DNA of 64,000 nucleotides from Litoditis marina (taxonomy: Eukaryota > Nematoda > Chromadorea > Rhabditida > Rhabditidae), in contig OZ038433.1 in assembly GCA_964036275.1 (NCBI GenBank), positions 54,887,902 through 54,951,901 on the forward strand. Reading direction: 5' to 3'. Under the pieces are notes generated by a model. It was not told where the DNA came from. It did not search any database and saw only the letters and a list, made by a program, of their open reading frames with translations. Position numbers and translations under genes: made by a program. Positions 1 through 39,992 of this stretch are shown here, piece by piece (position 1 is the first letter of the stretch; each line of letters opens with the position of its first letter).

Positions 1-477
1 GGAAGTGCAATTCAACACATGTAGAATATAAGTTTTATAAAAACCCAAAATTCACTTCCCTAGTCTTTTCGGGCATGTTCCGTCTATATTACGGTAGTCT
101 GCCTTAGATTTCGATTGTGGTATCTGGGTAGTCTGTTCAAAACGCTCGTGGACACAAACACACATTTATATACTGAATAATATGACTTTGATTAACTGAA
201 AAATGACAAAAAGTGGAACAGTACGAAACGTTTGAAGAGAAATACCGTGCAGTAGGAAACACATAATTTCATTCGTAAACGTATGGATTAATCTCTATCA
301 CGCCAGAAGCAGAGCGAAAAACGAAAAACCCAACTCGAACGATTGTTAATCTAAGTTATTGTATAGCCAACGTATTGTTTAATAAACGTTGTGGTATATC
401 CCATGTTAAACTAACTTCGGAACAAGAAAAAAGTTGTTTATCTAAGTTTGTTTATAAGCACAAATTACAATTTTCAG
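1..477. other. Intronic sequence upstream of first visible rGC exon
   Basis: No exon could be supported here. The rGC exon that should precede position 478 (the 89-base exon seen in the second copy at 25157-25245) is not recognisable, so this is probably one long intron of the first rGC whose 5' part lies outside the window. Confidence 0.5.
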
Positions 478-4556
<4,079 letters not shown>

Positions 4557-4629
4557 ACAGACAACATCTTCACGTTCATTGGTTGTTAGTCCTTGTCATA
4601 TATGTACTTTACCTTGTATGATGTTGGCC

Positions 4630-4747
4630 AATCGCCCAAGTCACGTGAAACATTGTTAAACACAGCAGAACTCAGCAACGTGCAATGACAAAGTGCACGA
4701 TGCCTCAATGCTACTTTTACGTGACTATTCAATTTACTTCTAGTGTA
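4630..4747 (+). mobile_element. Family H MITE, copy 1
   Basis: About 120 bp, repeated at 11719, 40104 and 55807. The core contains GTTAAACACAGCAGAACTCA and GACAAAGTGCAC. The ends are inverted: TCACGTGAAA on the left, TACGTGACTATTCAATTTAC then CTTCTAGT on the right. It lies 75 bp past the stop of rGC copy 1. Confidence 0.7.
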
Positions 4748-5250
4748 GGGTTTTCGGTGGAGTGTTCAGTAGAAATGCACCTCTTTAGTGTTCCAAATTC
4801 TGGTTCTGTTTAGATTGTTCATTAATCATTGTACCATAATTGCACTTTCATTTCTCTCAAATGGCATGTTTTAATTATTATTACTAAAGTGGCCCGATAT
4901 CAACACTTAGTGGAGCTCGTTTATAAGAGCCACGTGGTTTTGTATAATAATTTGAACCTCCCAGTTTTTCTTATAATTTAATATATGTTCTCAAACTGGG
5001 GTGAATCGAATGATGGCCTGGCAGCACAGTGAAAATCATCGAAAAAAGGAGTGGAACAGAACGAAATTTTGCCTCAATGTGAATTCTTCCGCATCGCGAG
5101 AGCGGCAGGACAACTATACAAATAATTGTCTGGAGCTGTCTTGTACTATCCTTTATTAAATATTTCGAAACCCGTTTAATCGCGTACAACTGTGTATCCA
5201 AACTAATATAAGGGCGATATGAGTTTTGAGGGATTTCGCAGTCGACTGCA

Positions 5251-5258
5251 TATATAAA
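5251..5258 (+). promoter_or_regulatory. TATA-like box of rGC copy 2
   Basis: TATATAAA 22 bases before the first ATG of copy 2. The third copy has TATAAAAG in an equivalent place, which supports a conserved core promoter. Confidence 0.5.
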
Positions 5259-5279
5259 GCGAGTTAATCTGCTCTTTGG

Positions 5280-30582
<25,303 letters not shown>

Positions 30583-30932
30583 TTGGCAGTTGTATTGTGA
30601 TTGTTCCGTGTATTATTCTAAATGTTTTTCAAGATCAGTGAATTGCTATTTTGAATCAATATTTAATCACTATATATTTTTTCATGCATTTTCCGAAGTG
30701 TAATTTATTCAAGTATTACTGTTTACTGCCGCAATGTTTCAGGCGCAATTTAAGTACCGAAAAATTTAGAGATATTTCTACTTTGGTTGTACTATCTCAT
30801 AATTTATACAAGTCAAGTTTTATGCGATTAAAAATATATTTATTTGGAAGAATTGTGTGTTGACTTCAATGTAATCATACAGTACAACAGAACAGACAAG
30901 GTTGCTGAAATACTGTGTGGCCTAGACGGATA

Positions 30933-30938
30933 AATAAA
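30933..30938 (+). terminator. Candidate polyadenylation signal of rGC copy 2
   Basis: AATAAA about 350 bases after the stop codon and before the promoter of the next copy. It is the best hexamer in the interval, assigned by position only. Confidence 0.4.
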
Positions 30939-31415
30939 AACAACCATAAAATAGAGACCCCAATCCGGAAATCTTACACGTAGATATTTTTAAGGGTCTA
31001 TTGTTGTTCTTGGCAACAGTATTTCCTGTAAGTGACAAATGTTGAAAGCGAAACACTTAGATTAACGCGCATGGCGGCCCATAGTGCACTGAACACTGGA
31101 AATTGATAACTGGTATCTTTCATAGTTGAAAGATAGATAGTCTGTATTAAAAAATTTTTCCTATGATTTGTATTCATACATAAAAAATAAGTCAGTCGAT
31201 TCTGTTCTGAACTTATCAATCCTGTAGTGTTTCCACACCAGTTCTGCTGTTCCGGAGCAAATGATGAAAAGTGGTATTGTGTTTGTGCTATCGTAATCTG
31301 TGTGCACTCCGGGGGTACATGTGTACCCAATGTTCTCGAAACCCTTCATTGCTTACGCGTGCACCTGTATTAGGACTCTTATTAGTATTGTGGGTTTTCC
31401 ATGAGGAATGCAGAA

Positions 31416-31423
31416 TATAAAAG
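31416..31423 (+). promoter_or_regulatory. TATA-like box of rGC copy 3
   Basis: TATAAAAG 34 bases before the ATG at 31457. It has survived although the downstream gene is broken. Confidence 0.45.
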
Positions 31424-31456
31424 AAACACAGAGATCAACATCTTGGTGAACCAGAT

Positions 31457-34400
31457 ATGCTTGTGTCCTTTTTAGTTACGGTAAGTGCTTGTTTTTCAAC
31501 AGCCTATGATACGGTTACACTTTCCTGGTTCTGCTGAACATGAGAAACAGATTGTTATTGCACAGCGAAATATGCATTCATACAGTAACTCGTTGAATTT
31601 TAAATTTTAAACTATTTCATGCTTTGTTATACCACAACTCATTCCAGAGTAGTGTTTGATAAAATAGTTGACGGAACAAGGAATTCTCGAACGGAATGTT
31701 TCGTGAATAGGACAAACGTTTGTTTCAGTGTCACAAAAATAAGCTGATTTTTGAGAGCTAACTTCATTTCCAGACCATTTTCGGTTTCGAAACTGCTAAT
31801 GGTCAACGTAGCATCACCATCGGTCTAATGCAGTATAAGAATCTTTCCAATGAGTGGCAAAAGTACATTGTGTACTGGGTGAGTATTGAATAATGGAACA
31901 ATTTGAACGATTTGCCACTAAGAACCCTGCTTTGAACGAAAATAATTATTGTATTACTATTTCCAATGACTGTGTTAGTGTATCCCCACCTGGCGGTTAT
32001 CAAAAAGATGCAACTATTTCATATTCATATTCATATAATTTATATTCATTGTTTCACTTCGCGTCGTTTCGAGGCGGTGATCACATCACATTAGCGCCAG
32101 AACGTCTTTTTGTGCAGTAGTGGTACAGTTGATCCCTCATGGTGGACATTCGTATGTTCTGAGACATAGATCCAGTGACATGCCAGAAACAACAGTAGAT
32201 CCAACTGACGACGAATTGACAGTGAGAATGCATTCCCGCTGGGAATACTGGCCAGCGTTTCCCAGTCGATCATGACGAAAAGTTCTCTGAGTCCATATCT
32301 TTGAGCACACGCGGGTACTAGTTTCGGCGAATTATATGTTCAGGAAAGTTGAATGAAAGAAGAGAGACAGATCGTTATTGCGTTGCGGGCAAACTTTACA
32401 TACAGGGTGAGAGATGTGATTCAGTCAATAAATATCACCTTCTTGTAGAGTAGTGCATCGGCAGTCGACATTGCTATGGAACGAGTGAGAAATGAACATC
32501 TAATCGATGGAATTGATGTCAAGTAAGAAAGATTTTTTTCGTAATTTTTGTCGAATTAGAAAAGATCCCGGACTCAATTTCACTCGAAACATTGGAGAAA
32601 GTGAAAAAAGAAAGAGAAAGTGAAAAAAATAGCCTCAGTCGTATTTCTAGATTCCAGACAGTGTTCGACAATTTTTTAGGAGATAAAGCCGCAGGATATG
32701 CGATTGAACTGATCACTGAGAAGAATGTCAGCTGCATTATTGGACCCACATGCAACAACGGTTCGTGATTGGCCTGAAAGTTGTTTTAACAAAAATAAGT
32801 TGGTCGTATCTCTTTCAGAAAAAGGAATCGTGGTTGTTCTGTTTTCTTGCCTATAGTTTTTTTATGCCTTGATACAACCACATTGGGCGAAATCCTGTAC
32901 AAAAAATACTGTAGCGATTTGCCGATTGAAGATTTCCCAATTGATTTTCATATTCTTACCAACGCCCAAACACATAGGTATCAAACTACACAACAGCACA
33001 GCCAACGAACATTGTACGGTAACGTCTCTTTATTTGCGTCAAGGATTAGCTACGTATTCCTTGTGCGTCTTCTCCTACTACAGCTTTTCGTACCTAACTA
33101 CCTGTGGTGCGTCTACTACACACTTTAACCCCTGGTAATGGCATTGTTCGTTATTGCTTGTTTCATTATGATATCGTGTCAATTATGACGTTATCCGTAT
33201 TTACAACATATATTGCTCATTTCGTGAAGCTTCCCACAACAAGCCGCTACAGCCGCCCACGTACGTCATATATAAGGACGATGACACATTCACCAAGAGA
33301 TCTCAGGACGGAACGCGTCCCGTCCCGCTCCACTTCCAGACTCTTCTTTCACACCTTATGTTATTTGCAATGGAACTTTCATTCACTATCGTGTTCGACA
33401 CTGAATTATCTCCGAAACGACGCCCATCAACTGGAGAATAGCTTAGATTTTCAGCAGCCCTAGTGGTCGCGGTGGTTGGTTCGTACTTCAACACCCGTGT
33501 TCAGTTGGGGTCTGGCGTCAAGTTCCCAGATACAGGATCCCGATCGATATCCCACGTCATCAATAAGTTCCACAACAATGAGTTGTGTCCATCAAAATCT
33601 AGTTCACAAGGCTGAACTGACTGATCCTAAGGAAAATCATGATCGGAGTGTAACTATAATTTAATATAGTTTTATTTTAATTTTATGTCGAAACGATTGG
33701 AGACGGGTATCTATGCGTGTCTGGACTGCCGCACAGAAATGGAACCGAACATATCCGGGTCAGTTCTTTACTCCTTTGCTTTCAGCACCCCTCATAGCAG
33801 ACAAAATGAGAAAAATCCTGGAGTTTTAAGAGAGAGTTTTTCAATAGTAAAGAATACTTCCAGAACGTTTGTCGTATGTCGATTGAACTTCTACATGGCA
33901 TCAAAACATTCCGGATCCCCCATCTGCCAGCGGAAAGGGTCAACATCAGAATCGGAATTCATTCCGGTTGGATAACTGCTATATCAATCTCTAATTGCTA
34001 CGTTTCATCGGTTCGAAAATCGATACTTCACTAAACCCGTGTTTAATTTGTATAATTGGTCATTGTAACCGGTTAACATAAATTCGTCAAAATATGTGTG
34101 TCTAGAGAATATACAATCATAAGGTCTTCGATATCACAACGCTTACATAACTTTTTTTTCCCGTGAAACAGGGTTTTCCGTGAAAATAGAAACGTATCGT
34201 AATACATGCGACATAAGAAAAGAACATAGTTGTGAAGCCATGTTCGTTAAGGTCCGTGTGTAACCGGAGTGGTAGGTCAAACGATGCCCAGATATTGTCT
34301 ATTTGGAGATACTGTAAACACCGCAAGTCGCATGAAAAGCAATGGAAGAGGTGGGGGAAACTTGTGCAAAACTCTGTTTGTAATTGTCATTCGGATAATA

Positions 34401-35658
34401 AGATTGTATTCTGAGCAATCACACAATGAAAACAACAACTGAAAACATGTTTACGACAATGTAAACCATACATCATTGAACCGTCAGGTTCTAGATGATC
34501 CCAAGAACCCCTACAATTATAGCGTACGATTTTCAACCTAACTATATCTTAGTACTTCACCCCGTTTATCCTAAGTCAAAGCGTATTGCTCATACCCCAG
34601 AGATACAACCATCACAAAATCAGTTTGTCAAGCGTTAGGGTTAGGATTAAATCAGGAGGCCTGGATTAGGGTTGAAAAAAGTCAAACCTCGAAAACTCGA
34701 AATTTCCCACAACTCGAAAACTCGATTAACAACCTTAGCCTGGATGTTAAGAGGCCTCACAGAATTTGCTAGTTCGAAACCATCTCTTTAGTTTGATCTT
34801 ATCCATTTCATGAGTATACCCAAAACAGGATTCATTCAGTCCGAACGTAAAAAAAAGACTAATTAGAACAATGTTAGGCTCTGATCTATTTCAGCCGGTC
34901 ATATTCATCTTTCTTCTGATGCAAACGCCCTTCTGACCAGAATCTACCCTCAGTTCAGAACTGAGAGCAGAGGAGAAGTTATCATTAAGGTTATTCACGA
35001 CAAGTATTTGTGTTTGAATGTATTCCGCAAAGCCGTAAGACGTTTACCATAACTAATTTCAATTGACATTTTCACATTTGAAATATAAACTGTGAAAGCG
35101 TGGGCTCACGTAATTTTCGGGATGGATACGCAATTAGTACAGTACATCACCTAGTCCTCACATCTTCAATAAGAAGCGGGTTTATCCAAAAACATGATTC
35201 GATTCGAAGTTAATCAACAGTTGTTACATGTAGACCAACTAGCTTGGAAGGTTACGTGCACACGATAAGTATCCTTGGGCGTGATAAAGGTATGAAAACC
35301 AAAAGAACCGAAAGGCCAGTGCTGAGTGAACAATAGATAAATCAGACCCTTCTCAAAGCAAGCATGTCGGAATGTCGCTATCTCATTATCATTCCGCGTC
35401 TCGTGTTTGGCGCACTTTATCTTAGCGGGATATGGAAAAGTATTAGCGTACTTCTCAGGAGACGCGGTGAGGGATCGAAACACTTGAAGATACCAGATTA
35501 CGGCTTCAGGATTTATGGCAAAGTGTTACAGTTTTGTGCAAATCGTCAAGCCTTTACAGGGAAAAGGTGTTATGGGAATCTTCTGGCTTGTTCTCGATGA
35601 GAATTCGGCAGAGAAAACGAAGAACCCAATCTATGGAGAATGGACGAGGAAACTGTGA
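31457..35658 (+). pseudogene. Receptor-type guanylate cyclase, copy 3 (collapsed pseudogene)
   Basis: Paralogue of the 5280-30582 gene with only its two ends left. Remnant exons: 31457-31480 (signal peptide start), 31774-31878, 32449-32522, 32651-32760, 33455 to about 33585 (ectodomain exons 1-5), then directly cyclase exons 33687-33758, 33864-33966, 34252-34350, 34895-34989 and 35560-35658. Exons 6-27 (rest of ectodomain, membrane segment, pseudokinase, coiled coil, first metal Asp) are missing. Exon 5 has a two-base deletion after YFNT that moves PVFSWGL out of frame. The acceptor before 33687 is lost (TTTTATG where the others have an AG). In the cyclase, SRMES has become SRMKS. The remaining exon lengths equal those of copy 2 except exon 2 (105 against 108) and the last exon (99 against 105). 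A chimeric short transcript cannot be excluded, but no functional cyclase can result. Confidence 0.8.
34668..34740 (+). repeat. Family J CTCGAAA minisatellite, copy 2
   Basis: CTCGAAAACTCGAAATTTCC and CTCGATTAACAACCTTA, as at 12875-12985. Lies in an intron of rGC copy 3. Confidence 0.7.
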
Positions 35659-35726
35659 CATTCATGTGGATTCGCGTCATCTTCGAAAATGTTTCAAAAT
35701 GATAAAAACTTTTTCAAAATGATAAA

Positions 35727-35809
35727 AAAAAAAGGTCTTGCGTTGTCGCACCAGGTGGATTGACATCGATATTCAATCCACCTGGTGCGACAACGCAAGA
35801 CCTTTTTTT
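35727..35809. repeat. Perfect 37-bp-arm palindrome
   Basis: Left arm 35727-35763, nine-base loop CATCGATAT, right arm 35773-35809, with no mismatch that I can find. Arm text includes GGTCTTGCGTTGTCGCACCA; ends are A7 and T7. Just left of it TTTCAAAATGATAAAAA is tandemly duplicated. No other copy in the window. Confidence 0.85.
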
Positions 35810-35919
35810 CCGATTTATCGGCCAGTTTGTACGTTCTAGAGAAATGTTCCCTCTAGAAATAATGAAATACCATCATTATGATTCGAAAGCATTAGGCACG
35901 TCCCGAAACTGTTTATAAG

Positions 35920-36176
35920 TGTTGCATCCCTGCACAGATTCCAATATTTATCTTTTTCTTTCTATCATGTTTCTGTCTGCCGTTTCTGACAGCTTTGTTA
36001 ACGTGTATTCCTGTCTGTCTGAGTATTCCTATGCTAATGAATACTCACGTGAAAACTGCCTATATATACCCGGCGCGTCTGTTAACCGGGCTTCTCTCGT
36101 GTTGTCTACTTGTGTGCTGCTGAATAAACTATTCTCACTACCCCGTGTCTATCTTCCCCTACCACCCGACACAACA
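35920..36176 (+). repeat. 5' LTR
   Basis: TG...CA termini (TGTTGCATCC to GACACAACA). Contains TATATATA (about 36061) and AATAAA (about 36124), the expected order of promoter and polyadenylation signal in an LTR. Confidence 0.92.
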
Positions 36177-36189
36177 ACTGGCGATCAGG

Positions 36190-38777
36190 ATGAGATGGGC
36201 GTTATCGAACGTACTGTATACAGCCCTTGGGCAGCCCCGATTCTCGCTGTTAAAAAGTCCAACGGAAAGATCCGTGTTTGTACAGACTACTCGACCGGTC
36301 TGAACAACTCGCTGTTGCCACATGACTATCCTTAACCCGTCCCGGAAGATATCTTTGCCAAAATGAACGGCGGAAAGATTTTCTCCCAACTCGATATGTC
36401 TGATGCTTATCTTCAAATTCAAGTTGAAGAAGATAGCAAAGATCTGCTAACTTTGAACACCCATCGAGGATTATACCGTTGCAACCGACTTCCTTTCGGT
36501 GTTAAGACCGCTCCCGGTGTTTTCCAAGAGACAATGGATACAATGTTATCCGGTCTTGACGGTGTGTGTGCATATTTGGACGATATTATAGTCGTTGGCC
36601 AGACTGAACTCCAACATGCTTCCCGATTAGAAGCTGTTTTGAAGCGAATCCAAGAATACAGATTCAGATTGCGTCTAGAAAAGTGTGCTTTTGCTCAGAA
36701 GTCTATCAAGTATCTTGGTTTCATCATTGATGAACGTGGTAGATCCACAGATCCCGCCAAGATAGAACCTATTCAGAACATGCCTGAGCCAACAAATGTT
36801 GCTGAAGTACGCTCTTTCGTTGGAATGGTGAACTACTATTGCAAGTTCGTTCCACGAATGAGAGAGCTACGTTACCCACTTGATGAACTTCTGAAGAAAG
36901 ATGCAAAGTGGGCGTGGACCAAGTTGCATTCTCAGTCATTCTCAAAAGTGAAAACCATTCTCAGCTCTGAGCTTTTGCTCACGCACTACGACCCTTCCCT
37001 CGATAATGTAGTTGCGGCTAATGCTTCCCAATATGGTATCGGTGGAGTTATCTCGCATCGATTTCCCAATGGCACTGAGAAAGCAATTTGTCATTTTTCT
37101 CGAGCTCTGAAAGATGCTGAAAAAAACTACCCCCAGATTGAGAAAGAGGCTCTTGCTCTCTTCACAGCTCTTGACAAGTTCAAGAAATATCTGTTGGGTA
37201 GAAGGTTCACACTCCTCACAGACCACAAGCCATTGCTAGCAATATTTGGCAGTAAGAAGGGCATTCCTGCTCATTCAGCCTCTCGATTGCAGCGTTGGGC
37301 CTTGTTCATGCTTCGATTTGATTTCGGTATTGAATACCGTAATACCCTCGAGTTTGGTCAAGCCGATGGTCTATCAAGACTCATCGCACAGCAGAATGTT
37401 CCCGAAGAGGAACTAGTGATAGCATCTATTGAGACCGAAGTGCGTGTTTCGCTATCTGAAACAATTGGCGTTCTACCTGTTACCCAACGTGATATTGTGA
37501 AAGAGTTGCAAAATGACGTCCACCTAGTGAAGGTGCGGGACTGCGTAATATCAGGCAATTGGCCTTCGGACATTGAGTGGTGTAGAGACTACTTCAATCG
37601 TCGCGACTCTTTGTCTGTTGTGCAAGACTGTCTCATGTTTGGAGATAGAGTCGTTGTACCACCCACTCTCCCAAGTGCGGTGTTACGTGAATTGCACAAT
37701 GGTCACCCCGGCATTGTTCGTATGAAGAGCATTGCAAGATCTTATGTGTATTGGCCCGGACTGGACAAACAAGTTGAACAGTTTGTTCATCGCTGCAAGG
37801 CATGTGCTTCAGCATCCAAGAGTCCAACCAAAGTTCCCTTGTCACCCTGGCCTACACCTACGAAAGTTTGGGAGCGAGTTCATGCTGATTTCGCTGGTCC
37901 AATCGACGGCAAAATGTACATTGTCATTGTCGATGCATTGAGCAAATGGCCCGAAGTACATGAAATGTCAAACATAAGTGCCTCTGCTACCGTTAGAGTC
38001 CTGAGAAAAGTTTTCTCACAATTCGGCATGCCACAAACCCTTGTCACGGATAATGGCACCCAATTCAAGTCCGAAAGTCTAGGACAGTTCTGTCTAGAAA
38101 ACGGTATCAAGCACATGTTCTCGCCTCCATATCATCCACAATCCAATGGTCAAGCTGAAAGATTCGTTGATACGTTCAAACGAGCACTTCTTAAGTCGAA
38201 GGGAGAGGGGAATAATGAAGAAATTCTCCAGAAACTCCAACTCGTGTACCGTCGAACACCCAATGCAAACGTTCCTGACGGAGTATCCCCGGCTGAGCTC
38301 TTTCTCGGAAGACCGGTCAGAACGACACTTGATTTATTGAGACCTGGACCTATTTTTGACAATTGTCATTTCCAACAGTCAATGAACATAAAAGATCAAT
38401 TTGACCGCCACAATGGTGTCCGGAAACGAGATTTCAAGTTGCTTGAACTCGTATTTGCCCGTGATTATCGATCACAGAAACCCTCTTGGTGTGCTGGTCG
38501 CATTACTGATGTTCGTGGAAACATCTACCTATTTGAATTGGAAAATGGACTGGTTTGGCGTCGTCACGCTAACCAACTGAAGAAGAACCGGACTGAAGAA
38601 GAACCTCTTGATATCGTTTTGGATGCGTTCGCCTTGCCAATGGTGAACCCAAGAATCGTGGACCCTGCTGGCAATGTTCCCGTTGCTGATGTGCCGGCAA
38701 ACAGACATGATCAGTCTGTTGCCACCCCTCGCCGTTCTACAAGAATCCGAAGACCCATCAAACGTTATCCCCAGTGA
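36190..38777 (+). pseudogene. LTR-retrotransposon pol (RT, RNase H, integrase) with nonsense codon
   Basis: One reading frame interrupted by a single TAA at 36333-36335, 28 bases before the 804-codon open part begins at 36363. Order: RT (MGVIERTVYSPWAAPILAVK, QLDMSDAYLQI, FGVKTAPGVFQ, AYLDDIIVVG), RNase H, then integrase with the HHCC zinc site (HNGHPGI, CKAC), catalytic Asp region (HADFAGPI, VTDNGTQFK) and PYHPQSNGQAERFV. In RNase H the first catalytic Asp is replaced: VVAANAS at 37020-37022 where the family has a D in place of N. The nonsense codon and this replacement predict no self-replication, so the insertion was probably mobilised by another copy or the mutations came with it. Confidence 0.88.
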
Positions 38778-38801
38778 TCTCTCGTTCTTATTTGAGGAAG
38801 A

Positions 38802-39058
38802 TGTTGCATCCCTGCACAGATTCCAATATTTATCTTTTTCTTTCTATCATGTTTCTGTCTGCCGTTTCTGACAGCTTTGTTAACGTGTATTCCTGTCTGT
38901 CTGAGTATTCCTATGCTAATGAATACTCACGTGAAAACTGCCTATATATACCCGGCGCGTCTGTTAACCGGGCTTCTCTCGTGTTGTCTACTTGTGTGCT
39001 GCTGAATAAACTATTCTCACTACCCCGTGTCTATCTTCCCCTACCACCCGACACAACA
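38802..39058 (+). repeat. 3' LTR
   Basis: Reads the same as 35920-36176 over all 257 bp. Followed by the ATAAG target duplication. Confidence 0.92.
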
Positions 39059-39934
39059 ATAAGTAATTGGATTGTGATTTTATAGGTATATAGGTTCACG
39101 ATTGTTTGCATAGAGAAACTTTTATTTTGAATATCTGGCATTTGACCAGTTTGTACTAAGTTAACATAAGTACCGTCTGATATATGAATTTCTCTGCTGG
39201 GAAATTGAGTTTGATTTTATGAACTTCAGTGTCGTTCTAACGTAATCAACCACGAGATTGGGCCTTATTGCTTTATAAAGATACGCGAGCCCGAGTTCAT
39301 AAAATCAGGAAAAAAACGGATCTCTGCAACAAACATGTTCCATCATCTCGTGTATGAATGGAACCAATTTGTTTTTTGGCTGTTTATTTGTGTTCTGCGA
39401 GTTATTGTGCAGAAAACACGCATCGCGCAACCGAATGTTTCCTGAGTTGTATACACTATGAATTTCTCGAAAAAATGTTCACATCTTAGTTTCCCATATG
39501 CACTCGTTTGAGTTTTTAACTAACTTTCCTAACTTAGCGTATATCGTTCTGTATAATATGAAGCTTTGACCTTTGAGGACGAGATGATCAATTGATGATC
39601 TTGGGAATATAGTCCATAATAGGAGATCGCGTTGCTATTTTCTGCAATTCGTATGATTTCAAATATTCAATAACAAACTGTGTTCAAAACACGTTGTGTT
39701 TGTTTGAGGATAGTGGATAGACATCTGAGTATCTCCTTTCATAAAATCATTGTGACTTTTTCTATCATTCGTGAGAAACCCCAAACAACCTTGTTTCTCC
39801 CACTAAACTCATAACATTACGTGAAAACGATGTGCTGTCTAGACTCAGCAGCGACCTGCATTCAGCTGTTTCATTCAGACTACATAACAGCGTCTGCTCT
39901 TTGGTATCCGAGAGGGGCGGGGCTACTGCTAGCC

Positions 39935-39942
39935 CTTATAAA
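39935..39942 (+). promoter_or_regulatory. TATA box and GC box of the 154-residue orphan gene
   Basis: TATAAATA 51 bases before the ATG at 39993, preceded at about 39911 by GAGGGGCGGGGC, a GC-box-like element. The only GC box seen in the window near a start codon. Confidence 0.5.
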
Positions 39943-39992
39943 TACTCGCGGTGTGTGAGGCCATTTACAACCTTCCAATAACTTCATCTGCA

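Larger units (their letters stand above)
4557..5279. other. Intergenic region between rGC copies 1 and 2
   Basis: Holds the 3' untranslated region of copy 1, family H copy 1 and the promoter of copy 2. No further gene was seen. The 0.72 kb spacing resembles the 0.87 kb between copy 2 and the remnant copy 3. Confidence 0.6.
30583..31456. other. Intergenic region between rGC copy 2 and copy 3
   Basis: AT-rich 3' untranslated sequence with the AATAAA at 30933, then upstream sequence of copy 3. No additional gene seen. Confidence 0.55.
35920..39058 (+). mobile_element. Ty3/gypsy-type LTR retrotransposon with gag deleted
   Basis: Bounded by two 257 bp LTRs and a 5 bp target duplication ATAAG (35915-35919 and 39059-39063). 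Right after the 5' LTR is ACTGGCGATCAGGAT (probable primer-binding site). A purine run GAGGAAGA (38795-38802) precedes the 3' LTR. The interior starts inside reverse transcriptase, so gag, protease and the RT N-terminus are missing. LTRs with no visible difference indicate a very recent insertion. Confidence 0.93.

Noticed and set aside
35727..35809. CRISPR-like or bacterial terminator interpretation of the perfect hairpin with T-run
   Set aside because: The surrounding DNA is clearly eukaryotic with spliced genes; there is no repeat-spacer array and no bacterial operon context.
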